From: Pseudomonas sp. GV071
Lineage (GTDB): Bacteria > Pseudomonadota > Gammaproteobacteria > Pseudomonadales > Pseudomonadaceae
Length of the DNA: 64,000 bases
Assembly (NCBI RefSeq): GCF_003050835.1
Contig: NZ_QAOJ01000010.1
Location: 186,001 to 250,000, forward strand
Direction: 5' to 3'
Of this stretch, positions 34,252-43,694 are shown piece after piece. Position 1 is the stretch's first letter; the number at the start of each line of letters is the position of its first letter. Both the position numbers and the translations under genes were made by a program. The notes beneath the pieces are model-generated. The model did not search any database and was not told the DNA's origin. It saw only the letters and a list, made by a program, of their open reading frames with translations.

Positions 34252-35691
34252 ATGCCAACTGCCACGCGCGCCGAACTGAAAGCCATCCTGCGCCTTGCCG
34301 GCCCCTTGATTGCGGCGCAACTGGCGCATGTGATGATGGTGTTCACCGACACCGTGATGATGGGCCTGCTCGGTCCTGCGGCGCTGGCTGGCGGCGGCCT
34401 TGGCGCGGCGAGCTATTCGTTCGTGTCGATTTTCTGCGTCGGCGTTATAGCTGCGGTGGGTAACCTGGTGGCGATCAGGCACGGCAGCAACGATCACCAT
34501 GGCGTGCTGCAGATCACCCAAAACGGCTTATGGCTGGGTTGGGCACTGGCATTGGCGGCAGGTTTGCTGCTGTGGAACCTCGGCCCGATTCTGCTGCTGT
34601 TTGGCCAGACACCCAACAACGTGCACGGCGCCGGGCAGTTTCTCTCGACGCTGGTGTTCGCCCTGCCTGGCTACATGACGTTCATGGCCCTTCGTGGCTT
34701 TACCAGCGCCATCGGCCGCGCAGGCCCGGTGATGGCCATTAGTATTGGCGGCGCCGTTGCCAACCTGGCACTCAACTATGTGCTGATCCACGGCATGTTC
34801 GGCCTTCCGCACCTGGGTCTGGCCGGCATCGGCCTGGTAACCGCTATTGTCAGCACCTTGATGGCATTGCTACTCGCCCTGCATGTAATGCGTCATCGCG
34901 CTTACAGCCCCTACCCCCTCTTTACCGGCCTGCTAAGACCGGGCCGCGCCGCGATGAAAGACCTGCTGCGCCTGGGCCTGCCGATTGGCGGCACCTATGC
35001 AGTGGAGTCCGGCCTGTTCGCCTTTGCTGCGCTGTGCATGGGCGCGCTAGGCAGCACGCAGTTGGCCGCGCACCAGATCGCGCTGCAATCGGTGTACGTC
35101 GCCTTTATGGTGCCGGTGGGTATTTCCTACGCGGTGACCTTCCGCATCGGTCAGCATTTCGGTGCCGGACGCCTGGAAGAAGCGCGCAGAGCCGGGCGGC
35201 TGGGCATCGCCGTGGGCGGTTTGTGCATGCTGGGCTTTGCCCTGCTGTTCTGGCTGGCGCCAGAAGCGGTGGTCGATCTGTTTCTGGATGCCAGCGACCC
35301 GGCTTTCGCCGACGTCATCGCCCTGGCCGTCAGCTTGTTGGCGATTGCCGCGCTGTTCGAGCTGTTCGACGGCATCCAGACCATCGCCATGGGCGCCATT
35401 CGCGGGCTCAAGGACGCCAAGACCACCTTCGTGGTGGGCATCGTCTGCTACTGGCTGGTGGGCGCACCGGCGGCCTGGCTGCTGGCGTTTCACCTGGGCT
35501 GGGGCGCCCAAGGCGTGTGGTGGGGGCTGGCGGCCGGCTTGGCCTGTGCAGCGCTGGGGCTGACCCTGGGTTTTGAATGGAAGACCGCGCGCCTGCTGAA
35601 GCTCAGACCGTCATGGGGCTCGACAGCATCGCCTGGCGCGTGCCAAACACCAGGAAACGCGCCAGCTCGGCCAGCGGCAGAGGCTTGCTGA
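34252..35691 (+). CDS. MATE-family multidrug efflux transporter (NorM-like)
   Basis: A 479-residue inner-membrane drug/cation antiporter of the MATE NorM branch. Twelve hydrophobic helices are predicted in two homologous halves. Family landmarks include LAGPLIAAQLAHVMMVFTDT and the second-half LPIGGTYAVESGLFAFAAL. It is expected to export cationic drugs such as quinolones or dyes with Na+ or H+ influx. The last ~29 codons overlap the convergent GGDEF-EAL gene by 89 bases, giving a tail (SWGSTASPGACQTPGNAPAR) that looks non-conserved. Divergent from a LysR gene that may regulate it. Confidence 0.93.
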   Translation: MPTATRAELKAILRLAGPLIAAQLAHVMMVFTDTVMMGLLGPAALAGGGLGAASYSFVSIFCVGVIAAVGNLVAIRHGSNDHHGVLQITQNGLWLGWALALAAGLLLWNLGPILLLFGQTPNNVHGAGQFLSTLVFALPGYMTFMALRGFTSAIGRAGPVMAISIGGAVANLALNYVLIHGMFGLPHLGLAGIGLVTAIVSTLMALLLALHVMRHRAYSPYPLFTGLLRPGRAAMKDLLRLGLPIGGTYAVESGLFAFAALCMGALGSTQLAAHQIALQSVYVAFMVPVGISYAVTFRIGQHFGAGRLEEARRAGRLGIAVGGLCMLGFALLFWLAPEAVVDLFLDASDPAFADVIALAVSLLAIAALFELFDGIQTIAMGAIRGLKDAKTTFVVGIVCYWLVGAPAAWLLAFHLGWGAQGVWWGLAAGLACAALGLTLGFEWKTARLLKLRPSWGSTASPGACQTPGNAPARPAAEAC

Positions 35692-37279
35692 CCAGGTAAC
35701 CCTGTACCTGGTCGCAGCCGAACTGGCGCAGCAGCGCCAGCTGTTCGGCGTTCTCCACGCCTTCGGCAACCACGGCCAGTTCGAGGTTGTGCGCCAGGTT
35801 GATCATCGCCCGCACCAACTGGCGGTTCTCCGGCCGATCGTCCATGCCGCCGACAAAACTCTTGTCGATCTTCAGCATGGTGATCGGCAGATTATTGAGG
35901 TGCACGAACGAGGAAAAACCAGTGCCGAAGTCGTCCAGGGAGAAGCGCACGCCCAGCTTGCCCAGGGCCTTCATGGTTTGCTGCACGTGGTCGCTGCGGC
36001 GCATCACGGCGGTTTCGGTCAGCTCGAACTCCAGCCATTGCGCATCCACACCACGCTCATCGATCAAGCGACTGAGGGTCGGCAGCAACTGGCTGTCCTG
36101 GAACTGGCGGAACGACAGGTTCACCGCCATATGCAACGCCGGCAGGCCGCGGCCGCGCAGCCACTGCATGTCGCGCAGGGCGCGGGAAATCACCCAGTAG
36201 CCCAGCGGCACGATCAAGCCGCTCTCTTCGGCCAGCGGCACAAATTCGTTGGGCGCCAGCAGGCCCCGCTCGGCGTGGCGCCAGCGCACCAGGGCTTCTA
36301 GGCCAAGGATATGCCCGGTTTTAAGGCACAGGCGCGGCTGGTAATGCAGCTCCAGCTCATCTCGGCGCAAGGCCCGGCGCAGCTCGCTTTCCAGGTCGGC
36401 GAGGCTGCGGGCATTGCGGTTGATGCGCTCATCAAACACGTGAAAGGTGCAGCCCTGCTGACTCTTGGCCTGCTGCATGGCGATATGCGCGTGCCACATC
36501 AGCGGGTCGGCACCGGCATCGGCGCGGGCATGGGCGACGCCCAGGCTGCAGCCAATCAACAGGCTTTCGCCGTCCACCCAATAGGGCTCGGACAGTGCTT
36601 CGGTAATCCGTACAGCAATGCGCTCGGCGCGCTCGGGGTCGCGGCGAATATCCAGCAACAAGGCGAACTCGTCGCTACCCAGGCGGGCCAGGTGATCGTC
36701 CACCGAGAGCTGGCCTTTCAAGCGCGCCACCACCTGCAGAATCAGGCGGTCGCCGGCCTGGTGGCCGAGGGCGTCGTTGGCGTGGCGGAAGTTGTCGAGG
36801 TCCAGGTGCCCTAGCGCCAGGCCACGGCCTTTGAATTCGGCAAGTTGGGCGGTGAGCAGGGTCTGGAAGCCTTGGCGGTTGGCAATGCCGGTCAGCGGGT
36901 CCTGTTCGGCCAGACGCTGCAGGGTGTCTTTGAGTACACCGTGTTCACGCACGTAACGCAGGCAACGGCGTAACTGGTCGGCATTCAGGCTGCCGCGCAC
37001 CAGCCAGTCGCTGACACCGACTGGCGGCTCTTCAGGTTCCTGCTCAAGCAACAGCACGGTGGGCAACGGGCAACTGCCCGGTTCCGGCTGCAGGCGGGGG
37101 GTGGTCAGGAGCAGGCCGGGCGTCTGGTCATCGAACAGACCGCTGGCGGCCGTCCAGGACGGAGCGGTAATCAACGCCGACGAGTTGCCGGACGCGGCCA
37201 GATGCTCACGCAATACCACGGCCCATTCCGGCGTTTCCGCCAGCAGGACTATACGCAAGGTTTCGACACGCGCGGACAA
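35603..37279 (-). CDS. GGDEF-EAL domain protein, likely c-di-GMP phosphodiesterase
   Basis: A protein of about 558 residues. An N-terminal receiver-like region (LRIVLLAETPEWAVVLREHL) lacks clear acidic residues. The GGDEF domain carries a degenerate site, RLGSDEFALLL instead of GGDEF. The EAL domain is complete: GLEALVRWRH, NLSFRQFQ, ELTETAVM, DDFGTGFSS, KIDKSFVGG and AEGVENAEQ. This predicts phosphodiesterase activity with the GGDEF domain perhaps binding GTP. I chose TTG at 37279 since GGGGGAAG lies just upstream; a GTG at 37303 has no ribosome site. Divergent from rep, as in P. aeruginosa PA5295. Confidence 0.88.
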   Translation of the reverse strand: MSARVETLRIVLLAETPEWAVVLREHLAASGNSSALITAPSWTAASGLFDDQTPGLLLTTPRLQPEPGSCPLPTVLLLEQEPEEPPVGVSDWLVRGSLNADQLRRCLRYVREHGVLKDTLQRLAEQDPLTGIANRQGFQTLLTAQLAEFKGRGLALGHLDLDNFRHANDALGHQAGDRLILQVVARLKGQLSVDDHLARLGSDEFALLLDIRRDPERAERIAVRITEALSEPYWVDGESLLIGCSLGVAHARADAGADPLMWHAHIAMQQAKSQQGCTFHVFDERINRNARSLADLESELRRALRRDELELHYQPRLCLKTGHILGLEALVRWRHAERGLLAPNEFVPLAEESGLIVPLGYWVISRALRDMQWLRGRGLPALHMAVNLSFRQFQDSQLLPTLSRLIDERGVDAQWLEFELTETAVMRRSDHVQQTMKALGKLGVRFSLDDFGTGFSSFVHLNNLPITMLKIDKSFVGGMDDRPENRQLVRAMINLAHNLELAVVAEGVENAEQLALLRQFGCDQVQGYLVSKPLPLAELARFLVFGTRQAMLSSPMTV

Positions 37280-37531
37280 GCGACTTCCCCCAAAGCAACA
37301 CACATGGCGGTTCTACCGCCCTTTCGCGCCGTTATCGGCGTCTCTTCGCGCACGTCCTGTGCGATGTCTTTCCCCATCAGCCCCCGCTGATGCGGCACTA
37401 GCGTACTGCATTAGCCGAAATATCCAAGGCCATCACGCAGCCAACAAGGTGTACGTCACAGTATCCAGACGGTTACGGCATTCTGCATCAGGCCTGCTAA
37501 AATGCGCGCCCACTTCTTTTGATACACGACG

Positions 37532-39541
37532 ATGTCCCGACTCAACCCCCGGCAGCAAGAAGCCGTGAACTACGTCGGCGGCCCACTATTGGTGCTCGCT
37601 GGCGCCGGCTCCGGCAAAACCAGCGTGATTACCCGCAAGATTGCCCACTTGGTGCAGCAGTGTGGCATCCGCGCCCAGCATATCGTCGCGATGACCTTCA
37701 CCAACAAGGCCGCGCGGGAAATGAAAGAGCGCGTCGGCACTCTGCTCAAAGGCGCCGAAGGCCGCGGCCTGACGGTGTGCACCTTCCACAATCTGGGCAT
37801 GAACATCATCCGCAAAGAAGGCGCGCGCCTGGGTTACAAGCCGGGTTTCTCGATTTTCGATGACGGCGATATCAAGGCGCTGCTCAGCGACATCATGCAG
37901 AAGGAGTACTCGGGCGACGACGGCATCGACGAGATCAAGGGCTATATCGGCTCTTGGAAAAACGACCTGATCCTGCCGCCCGAAGCCCTGGAAGCGGCAC
38001 GCAACCCGAAAGAGCAAACCGCCGCCATCGTCTACATGCACTACCAGCGCACGCTCAAAGCCTACAACGCGGTGGACTTCGACGACCTGATTCTGCTCCC
38101 GGTAAAACTGTTCCAGGAACACGCCGACATTCTGGAAAAGTGGCAGAACAAGGTCCGTTACCTGCTGGTGGACGAATACCAGGACACCAACGCCAGCCAG
38201 TATCTGCTGGTGAAAATGCTCGTCGGTCAGCGCAACCAGTTCACCGTGGTCGGCGACGACGACCAGTCGATCTACGCCTGGCGCGGCGCCCGCCCGGAAA
38301 ACCTGATGCTGCTGAAAGAGGATTTCCCCTCGCTCAAGGTGGTGATGCTCGAGCAGAACTACCGCTCTACAAGCCGCATCCTCAAGTGCGCCAACACCCT
38401 GATCGCCAACAACCCCCACGCCTTCGAAAAGAAGCTGTGGAGCGAGATGGGCCATGGCGATGAGATTCGCGTGATCCGCTGCAAGAACGAAGACGCCGAG
38501 TGCGAACGCGTGGCCATGGAAATCCTCAGCCTGCACCTGCGCACCGACCGGCCGTACAGCGATTTCGCCATTCTCTACCGCGGTAACTACCAGGCCAAAC
38601 TGATGGAGCTGAAGCTGCAGCACCACCAGATTCCCTATCGCCTGTCGGGCGGCACCAGCTTCTTCGCTCGCCAGGAAGTGAAGGACCTGATGGCCTACTT
38701 CCGCCTGCTGGTGAACCCCGACGACGACAACGCCTTCCTGCGCGTGATCAACGTGCCGCGCCGCGAGATCGGCTCCACCACCCTGGAAAAACTCGGCAAC
38801 TACGCCACCGAGCGGAAAATTTCCATGTACAACGCGGCCGATGAAATCGGCCTCGGCGAGCACCTGGACAGCCGCTACAGTGAGCGACTGCAACGGTTCA
38901 AGCGCTGGATGGACAAGATCCGCCAGCAATGCGCCGAGAACGAGCCCATCGCCGTGCTGCGCAGCATGGTCATGGACATCGACTACGAGAACTGGCTGCG
39001 CCAGAACGCCTCCAGCGACAAGGTCGCCGAGGCGCGGATGGGTAACGTCTGGTTTCTCATCGACGCGCTGAAGAACACCCTGGAGCGCGACGAAGATGGC
39101 GACATGACCATCGAAGACGCGATCGGCAAGCTGGTGTTGCGCGACATGCTGGAACGCCAGCAAGAGGAAGAAGAAGGCGCCGACGGCGTGCAGATGCTGA
39201 CCCTGCATGCCTCCAAAGGCCTGGAGTTCCCCTACGTGTTCATCATCGGTATGGAGGAGGAAATTCTTCCGCACCGCTCCAGCATCGAAGCCGACACCAT
39301 CGAAGAAGAACGCCGCCTGGCCTACGTGGGCATCACCCGCGCGCGGCAAACGCTGGCCTTCACCTTCGCCGCACGGCGCAAACAATACGGCGAAATCATC
39401 GACTGCTCACCAAGCCGGTTCCTCGATGAATTGCCGCCCGAAGACCTGGCCTGGGAAGGCCTGGAAGACACCCCCGTGGAAGTCAAAGCGGTACGCGGTA
39501 ACGCCGCCCTGGCCGATATTCGCGCCATGATGAAAAAGTGA
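37532..39541 (+). CDS. rep: ATP-dependent DNA helicase Rep
   Basis: A 669-residue superfamily I helicase moving 3'-5' on DNA and helping replication forks pass obstacles. Walker A is AGAGSGKTSVITRK near residue 24; motif II is LLVDEYQDTNASQY, motif III is VVGDDDQSIYAWRGA, motif IV LEQNYRST, motif V LTLHASKGLEFPYVFI and motif VI RRLAYVGITRARQ. Length fits Rep rather than the longer UvrD. Starts 228 bases from the divergent GGDEF-EAL gene and is followed 68 bases later by xpt. Confidence 0.96.
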   Translation: MSRLNPRQQEAVNYVGGPLLVLAGAGSGKTSVITRKIAHLVQQCGIRAQHIVAMTFTNKAAREMKERVGTLLKGAEGRGLTVCTFHNLGMNIIRKEGARLGYKPGFSIFDDGDIKALLSDIMQKEYSGDDGIDEIKGYIGSWKNDLILPPEALEAARNPKEQTAAIVYMHYQRTLKAYNAVDFDDLILLPVKLFQEHADILEKWQNKVRYLLVDEYQDTNASQYLLVKMLVGQRNQFTVVGDDDQSIYAWRGARPENLMLLKEDFPSLKVVMLEQNYRSTSRILKCANTLIANNPHAFEKKLWSEMGHGDEIRVIRCKNEDAECERVAMEILSLHLRTDRPYSDFAILYRGNYQAKLMELKLQHHQIPYRLSGGTSFFARQEVKDLMAYFRLLVNPDDDNAFLRVINVPRREIGSTTLEKLGNYATERKISMYNAADEIGLGEHLDSRYSERLQRFKRWMDKIRQQCAENEPIAVLRSMVMDIDYENWLRQNASSDKVAEARMGNVWFLIDALKNTLERDEDGDMTIEDAIGKLVLRDMLERQQEEEEGADGVQMLTLHASKGLEFPYVFIIGMEEEILPHRSSIEADTIEEERRLAYVGITRARQTLAFTFAARRKQYGEIIDCSPSRFLDELPPEDLAWEGLEDTPVEVKAVRGNAALADIRAMMKK

Positions 39542-39608
39542 GCGGGCGCGCTTGCCCACCCGCCAATCCTTTACTAAACCCAGCAACAGTTGAAATGAGA
39601 GCCCTGAG

Positions 39609-40181
39609 ATGGAAGCGCTGAAAAACAAGATTATCGAAGAAGGCGTGGTGCTGTCCGACCAGGTGCTCAAGGTCGATGCCTTTCTCAACCACCAGATCGA
39701 CCCGCGCCTGATGCAACAGATCGGTTCGGCCTTTGCCGAACTGTTCAAGGATCAGGGTATTACCAAGATCGTGACCATTGAAGCGTCGGGTATCGCCCCC
39801 TCGATCATGGCCGGTCTGGAACTGGGTGTGCCGGTGATTTTTGCCCGCAAGTACCAGTCGCTGACCCTCACCGACAACCTGCTGGTGTCCAAGGTGTTCT
39901 CCTTCACCAAGCAGACCGAAAGCACCATCGCCGTTTCCGCCAAGCACCTGCTGGCCAGCGACCGCGTGCTGCTGATCGACGACTTCCTGGCCAACGGCCG
40001 CGCCGCCCACGGCCTGATCGACCTGATCAAGCAATCCGGTGCGACCATCGTCGGTATCGGCGTGGTGATCGAAAAGTCGTTCCAGAAAGGCCGCGAAGAA
40101 CTCGACCAGCAAGGCTACTGGGTCGAGTCGCTGGCGCGAATCAAATCGCTGGAAGGCGGCAAGGTCGAGTTTCTCGAGTAA
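39609..40181 (+). CDS. xpt: Xanthine phosphoribosyltransferase
   Basis: A 190-residue purine salvage enzyme making XMP from xanthine and PRPP. The PRPP-binding loop is RVLLIDDFLANGRAAHGL (about residues 120-136). The start MEALKNKIIEEGVVLSDQVL and KYQSLTLTDNLL are family features. Length equals that of bacterial Xpt. It lies after rep on the same strand and is followed by a REP palindrome pair. Confidence 0.96.
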   Translation: MEALKNKIIEEGVVLSDQVLKVDAFLNHQIDPRLMQQIGSAFAELFKDQGITKIVTIEASGIAPSIMAGLELGVPVIFARKYQSLTLTDNLLVSKVFSFTKQTESTIAVSAKHLLASDRVLLIDDFLANGRAAHGLIDLIKQSGATIVGIGVVIEKSFQKGREELDQQGYWVESLARIKSLEGGKVEFLE

Positions 40182-40196
40182 CGCCAACCGGCTACG

Positions 40197-40259
40197 GTGG
40201 GAGGGCTTCAACCGCGACGCTCTTAAGATCAAAAGCATCGCGGCTAAAGCCCCTCCCAC
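40197..40259. repeat. Inverted REP pair (REPIN-like)
   Basis: The left copy starts GTGGGAGGGCTTCAACCGCG and the right copy is inverted, GCATCGCGGCTAAAGCCCCT ending CCCAC. The heads differ from the pair at 12102 (GTGGGAGG against GTAGGAGC), so it belongs to a different REP subfamily with a similar TAGCCGCGA stem. It lies between the convergent xpt and acetyl-CoA hydrolase genes. Confidence 0.88.
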
Positions 40260-40270
40260 ACTGATCCTAG

Positions 40271-42397
40271 TCAGGGCGAGGTGGCCTGCAATCCAGCCAG
40301 CACCAGCTTCTGATACAGCTGCTCCTTGAGCCCATCCGGCTGCGCCAGTTGCAGCCGCTCCAGGTGTTTGCTGAACACCTCGGGCTGCGGCTGATCGAAC
40401 AGCGCCGCCTTGCCCAGCTCGAGAATCTCGCTGAGCTTGAGTTTGCTCTTCAGCCAGCGCAGCGCCCGCAGCAGGTCCTGCTCCTCCTCGGTAAAGTCAC
40501 ACCCCAGCGGGTATTCGGCAAACAGCTGACGATGCTTTTCGTAGCAAGCCTGCAAACGCTCCGGCGTGTTATTGCGGTACGCCTCATCCAACACAAAATC
40601 CTCGGCCAGTTTTCCGGCGTCCTGCGCCTGCTGAATCAGCTCGTCCTGAAAGCGTGAATCGGCAATCTGCAACAACGCAGTGATCACCTGCGCATCGTTC
40701 TTGCCGCGCAGATCGGCGATGCCGTATTCGGTGATCACGATGTCGCGCAGGTGGCGGGGAATGGTGGTGTGGGCGTACTGCCAACGGATATTCGAGCTCA
40801 CCTCACCGTCGGCCTCGCGCCAGCTGCGCAGCATCAGAATGGCACGGGCATCGTCCAACTCATGGGCCTGGGCAAAGAAGTCGTATTGCCCGCCGACGCC
40901 GCTGATCACCCGACCGTCTTCCAACTGGTCGGCCGCGCTCGCGCCGAGCAAGGTGATGCAAAAGGCGCTGTTGATAAACCGCGCCTGAGTGCGCTGCAAA
41001 CGTTTGAGGTCTTCCTGGCCGTACAGGCGGTTGATATAGCTGATGCCGGTCATGCCGATACGCGAACGGCGCTCGTCGCTGAGCTGCTGCAAGCGACGGT
41101 AGAAGGCTTGTGGTCCGAGGAAAAAACCCCCGTGGATGCACACGCCGCTCGTGCACGGCTGCAGGTAAGGTTGCAGCGCCGCAACACAGGCTGGGTTGGC
41201 CAGGTCGGCGACAATCATCTGGCCGTTGGCAAAGCGCAGGTTCTGGCCCTCGACGCTTACATCCACGCTCAGCAAACCCTGCTCCTGCAGCCAGGTGACC
41301 AGCGCCTGGTCCAACTCAAGATCCGGCTCGGCGTCGCGCCAGGAAGCGAGATCAAGCTGCCCCTGCTCGTCCAGCACACCGGCATTGGCCAGGCGTTGCA
41401 GGCGCTCGTTGGGGAACACCGGGCGCCGTACGATACCGGCATCGAACAGCGCCACCAGGCCCGGCACCAGCATTTCGCTACAGCCGTACAGGCCGTGGAT
41501 GAAGGGCGTCAGCCCGCCAAAACGTTCGATCAGCTCAGCCCAACGCGGCGCGTTGAGGTCCTGCAACAGGGCCTGATAACCGGCGTTGTCGCCCTGGCGA
41601 TTGAGCAAGGCGGCAGTCACTGCGTCGCCCATCGAGCCAATACCAATCTGCAAGGTGCCGCCGTCGCGCACCAGGCTGCTGGCGTACAAACCGATGGCAT
41701 GGTCGGCAACGCCCACCGGCATGTTCGGCGTGGAGAACAACGTGCTCGGCTCGCCGGCCTCGACCAGCAGATCGAAGTCTTCCACCGGCCGCTCGGCATC
41801 GCCTGGCATATAGGGCAGGTCGGCGTGCAGTTGGCCAACGCAAAGGATGGTTTCGCCAGCCTGCTTGCGTGCCTGCAGCATGGGCAATAAATCCAGGGTG
41901 ATATCGGTGTTGCAGCTCAGGCTCAGGGTACCCGGCCGGGCGATATCGGCGGCCACCAACTGCGCCACCACGTTGACGCCCTTGCGGTTGAGGTCGCGCG
42001 CCACCTGGCTGTAGTTGAGGCTGACGTAGTGCTGCTGAGCCTTGGGGTTGTGCAACTGGCTGCCCGGTTGCAGATAGAACTCCTGCAACTGCACGTTGGC
42101 CGGCAGTGCGCCGCGGCGCTGGTCTTTGAGGTAATCCAGCTCGGGATAATTGCCGAATACGCGCTCGAGAAATGGCGCCATCAAGCGTTTTTCCAGATCG
42201 CTGCTGGCGTGAGGGCGGCCGAGGGACAGGGCGGTATAAATGGTCAGCGAGCGATCGGGTTCGGCTTTTATTCGCTGGTACAGCGCGTTGACCAGGCGAT
42301 TGGGCTTGCCCAGGCCGAGGGGCAAACCGAGGTGAATCGGCCCGTCGATGCGCTGCAGAATCTGCTCGACGACGTAATCCAGGGAGCTAAGGGCCAC
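40271..42397 (-). CDS. Acetyl-CoA hydrolase/transferase family protein
   Basis: A 708-residue protein of the acetyl-CoA hydrolase/CoA-transferase family, larger than the typical 500-residue form. The first half has VQILQRIDGPIHLGLPLGLG-type start and the transferase core includes GGTLQIGIGSMGDAVTAAL and GCSEMLVPGLVALFDAG. The C-terminal core has GVGGQYDFFAQAHELDDARA, SNIRWQYAHTTIPRHLRDIV and VITEYGIADLRGK, which are conserved in CoA-transferases. The substrate is uncertain. The start is GTG at 42397 with GGAG nine bases upstream. Confidence 0.88.
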   Translation of the reverse strand: MALSSLDYVVEQILQRIDGPIHLGLPLGLGKPNRLVNALYQRIKAEPDRSLTIYTALSLGRPHASSDLEKRLMAPFLERVFGNYPELDYLKDQRRGALPANVQLQEFYLQPGSQLHNPKAQQHYVSLNYSQVARDLNRKGVNVVAQLVAADIARPGTLSLSCNTDITLDLLPMLQARKQAGETILCVGQLHADLPYMPGDAERPVEDFDLLVEAGEPSTLFSTPNMPVGVADHAIGLYASSLVRDGGTLQIGIGSMGDAVTAALLNRQGDNAGYQALLQDLNAPRWAELIERFGGLTPFIHGLYGCSEMLVPGLVALFDAGIVRRPVFPNERLQRLANAGVLDEQGQLDLASWRDAEPDLELDQALVTWLQEQGLLSVDVSVEGQNLRFANGQMIVADLANPACVAALQPYLQPCTSGVCIHGGFFLGPQAFYRRLQQLSDERRSRIGMTGISYINRLYGQEDLKRLQRTQARFINSAFCITLLGASAADQLEDGRVISGVGGQYDFFAQAHELDDARAILMLRSWREADGEVSSNIRWQYAHTTIPRHLRDIVITEYGIADLRGKNDAQVITALLQIADSRFQDELIQQAQDAGKLAEDFVLDEAYRNNTPERLQACYEKHRQLFAEYPLGCDFTEEEQDLLRALRWLKSKLKLSEILELGKAALFDQPQPEVFSKHLERLQLAQPDGLKEQLYQKLVLAGLQATSP

Positions 42398-42484
42398 AGA
42401 TCAATCTCCATAAGATGGCTTGTGGAGTGTGACTGCAAAATCGCTGGAATGACGCCCGTGTCGTTGAAAAGAAAAACCGCACAA

Positions 42485-42512
42485 AAAAACCGCCCGTAGG
42501 CGGTTCTTTTTA
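42485..42512 (-). terminator. Rho-independent terminator of the cytochrome c5 gene
   Basis: AACCGCC-CGTA-GGCGGTT forms a 7-bp stem. Read leftward it ends in TTTTTTTGT, fitting the gene at 42524, whose stop is about 12 bases upstream. Confidence 0.9.
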
Positions 42513-42523
42513 AATATCGAGAC

Positions 42524-42952
42524 TTACTTCAGACCCGACATCTTCTGGATGGTGGCTTTCAGCTCAGCATCGCTGCAATCAGCACAGGTGCCTTTCGGCG
42601 GCATGCTGTTGATACCGGTGATGGCTTTAGCCAGCAGACCGTCGAGGCCGCCCTGGTGGTCGGCACGCTCTTTCCAGGCAGCGCTATCACCGATCTTCGG
42701 AGCGCCCAACACGCCAGCGGTGTGGCATGCACCACAGTGAGCGGCAATGATGTCGTCCGGCGTTTTCGCGCCGCCGCCAGCCGAAGCAGCAACGGTTTCG
42801 ATGCCTTTGCATTCTTCGCCCTGGACGCACACTTCACCCACTGGCTTCAGTCGCGCAGCGATGTCGTCATTGGTCGTCGCAGCCTGAGCGCTGACCGCCC
42901 AGAGGGCCAACACAGCGACGTGCGCCGCCAGCATTTTCTTAATTAGGTTCAC
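42524..42952 (-). CDS. cycB: Cytochrome c5 family protein
   Basis: A 142-residue periplasmic monoheme cytochrome. The signal peptide is MNLIKKMLAAHVAVLALWAV with AQA cleavage. The heme motif CGACH (in AAHCGACHTAGVLGAPKIGD) is followed by the distal Met in INSMPPKGTC and the extra Cys pair CADC typical of cytochrome c5. It transfers electrons to terminal oxidases or peroxidases. A second Cys pair, CVQGEEC, lies N-terminal to the heme. The gene is monocistronic with its own terminator. Confidence 0.93.
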   Translation of the reverse strand: MNLIKKMLAAHVAVLALWAVSAQAATTNDDIAARLKPVGEVCVQGEECKGIETVAASAGGGAKTPDDIIAAHCGACHTAGVLGAPKIGDSAAWKERADHQGGLDGLLAKAITGINSMPPKGTCADCSDAELKATIQKMSGLK

Positions 42953-43075
42953 GCTTACACCCTCTATCGTGGCTAGTCACGCTCGCGGCCACGGTTGCGC
43001 GAGCGGGCGTCAGTATACCGATTAGGTCGCCCTGCCGGAACACGGCAACCTGTCGCAGGTCCTTGGGATAAAACA

Positions 43076-43102
43076 AAGCCGCCCAATGGACGGCGTTTTT
43101 CC
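43076..43102 (-). terminator. Probable rho-independent terminator after pauR
   Basis: GCCGCCC-AAT-GGACGGC forms a stem with one mismatch. On the minus strand it is followed by TTTGTTTT; on the plus strand by TTTTT. Confidence 0.7.
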
Positions 43103-43145
43103 GTTTTTTATTGATGGGTGAGCAGCGAGGCCCACCTCATAAAGC

Positions 43146-43694
43146 TTAGAAGTTCGCTGGAGTGGTGGCACTAATCAAACGTGCCGGCTCTGCGAACGGA
43201 TTACGGAAGCGATGCGGCTTACTGCTTTCAAAGTAGTAGCTGTCGCCGCTTTCGAGGATATAAATCTCGCTGCCTACCGTCAGTTCCAGGCGACCATCCA
43301 CCAACAGACCGGACTCTTCACCTTCATGGGTGAGCATCTCGTCGCCGGTATCGGAGCCAGGCGGGTAGGTCTCGTCGAGAAAGGCAATTGCCCGGCTTGG
43401 ATGCGCCTTGCCGACCAATTTCATGGTGACCGCGCCACTGGACAGATCGACCAGTTCGCTCGCTTTGTAAACCACTTGGGTGTGGTTGTCTTGTTCCACT
43501 TCGAGGGAGAAAAACTCGACCAACGACATGGGTATGCCGGCCAGCACCTTTTTCAGCGAACTGATCGAGGGGCTTACGCTGTTCTTCTCGATCATGGAAA
43601 TGGTGCTGTTGGTGACGCCCGCACGTTTGGCGAGTTCACGCTGAGACAGGCCTTTAAGCTTGCGAATAGATTGCAGTCGAACGCCGACGTCCAA
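43146..43694 (-). CDS. pauR: XRE-cupin transcriptional regulator PauR
   Basis: A 182-residue repressor: an N-terminal helix-turn-helix (MDVGVRLQSIRKLKGLSQRE, TISMIEKNSVSPSISSLKKV) and a C-terminal cupin domain (about 110-180). In P. aeruginosa the gene in this position, next to dadX and cytochrome c5, is PauR, which represses gamma-glutamyl polyamine catabolism genes and is released by putrescine and cadaverine. The kauB and puuB-type genes in the same window are likely targets. Assignment rests on sequence and synteny. Confidence 0.88.
   Translation of the reverse strand: MDVGVRLQSIRKLKGLSQRELAKRAGVTNSTISMIEKNSVSPSISSLKKVLAGIPMSLVEFFSLEVEQDNHTQVVYKASELVDLSSGAVTMKLVGKAHPSRAIAFLDETYPPGSDTGDEMLTHEGEESGLLVDGRLELTVGSEIYILESGDSYYFESSKPHRFRNPFAEPARLISATTPANF

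Noticed and set aside
37586..39385. 600-codon leftward open frame opposite rep
   Set aside because: Shadow frame of the helicase gene; His/Gln/Val-rich composition is typical of antisense frames in Pseudomonas.
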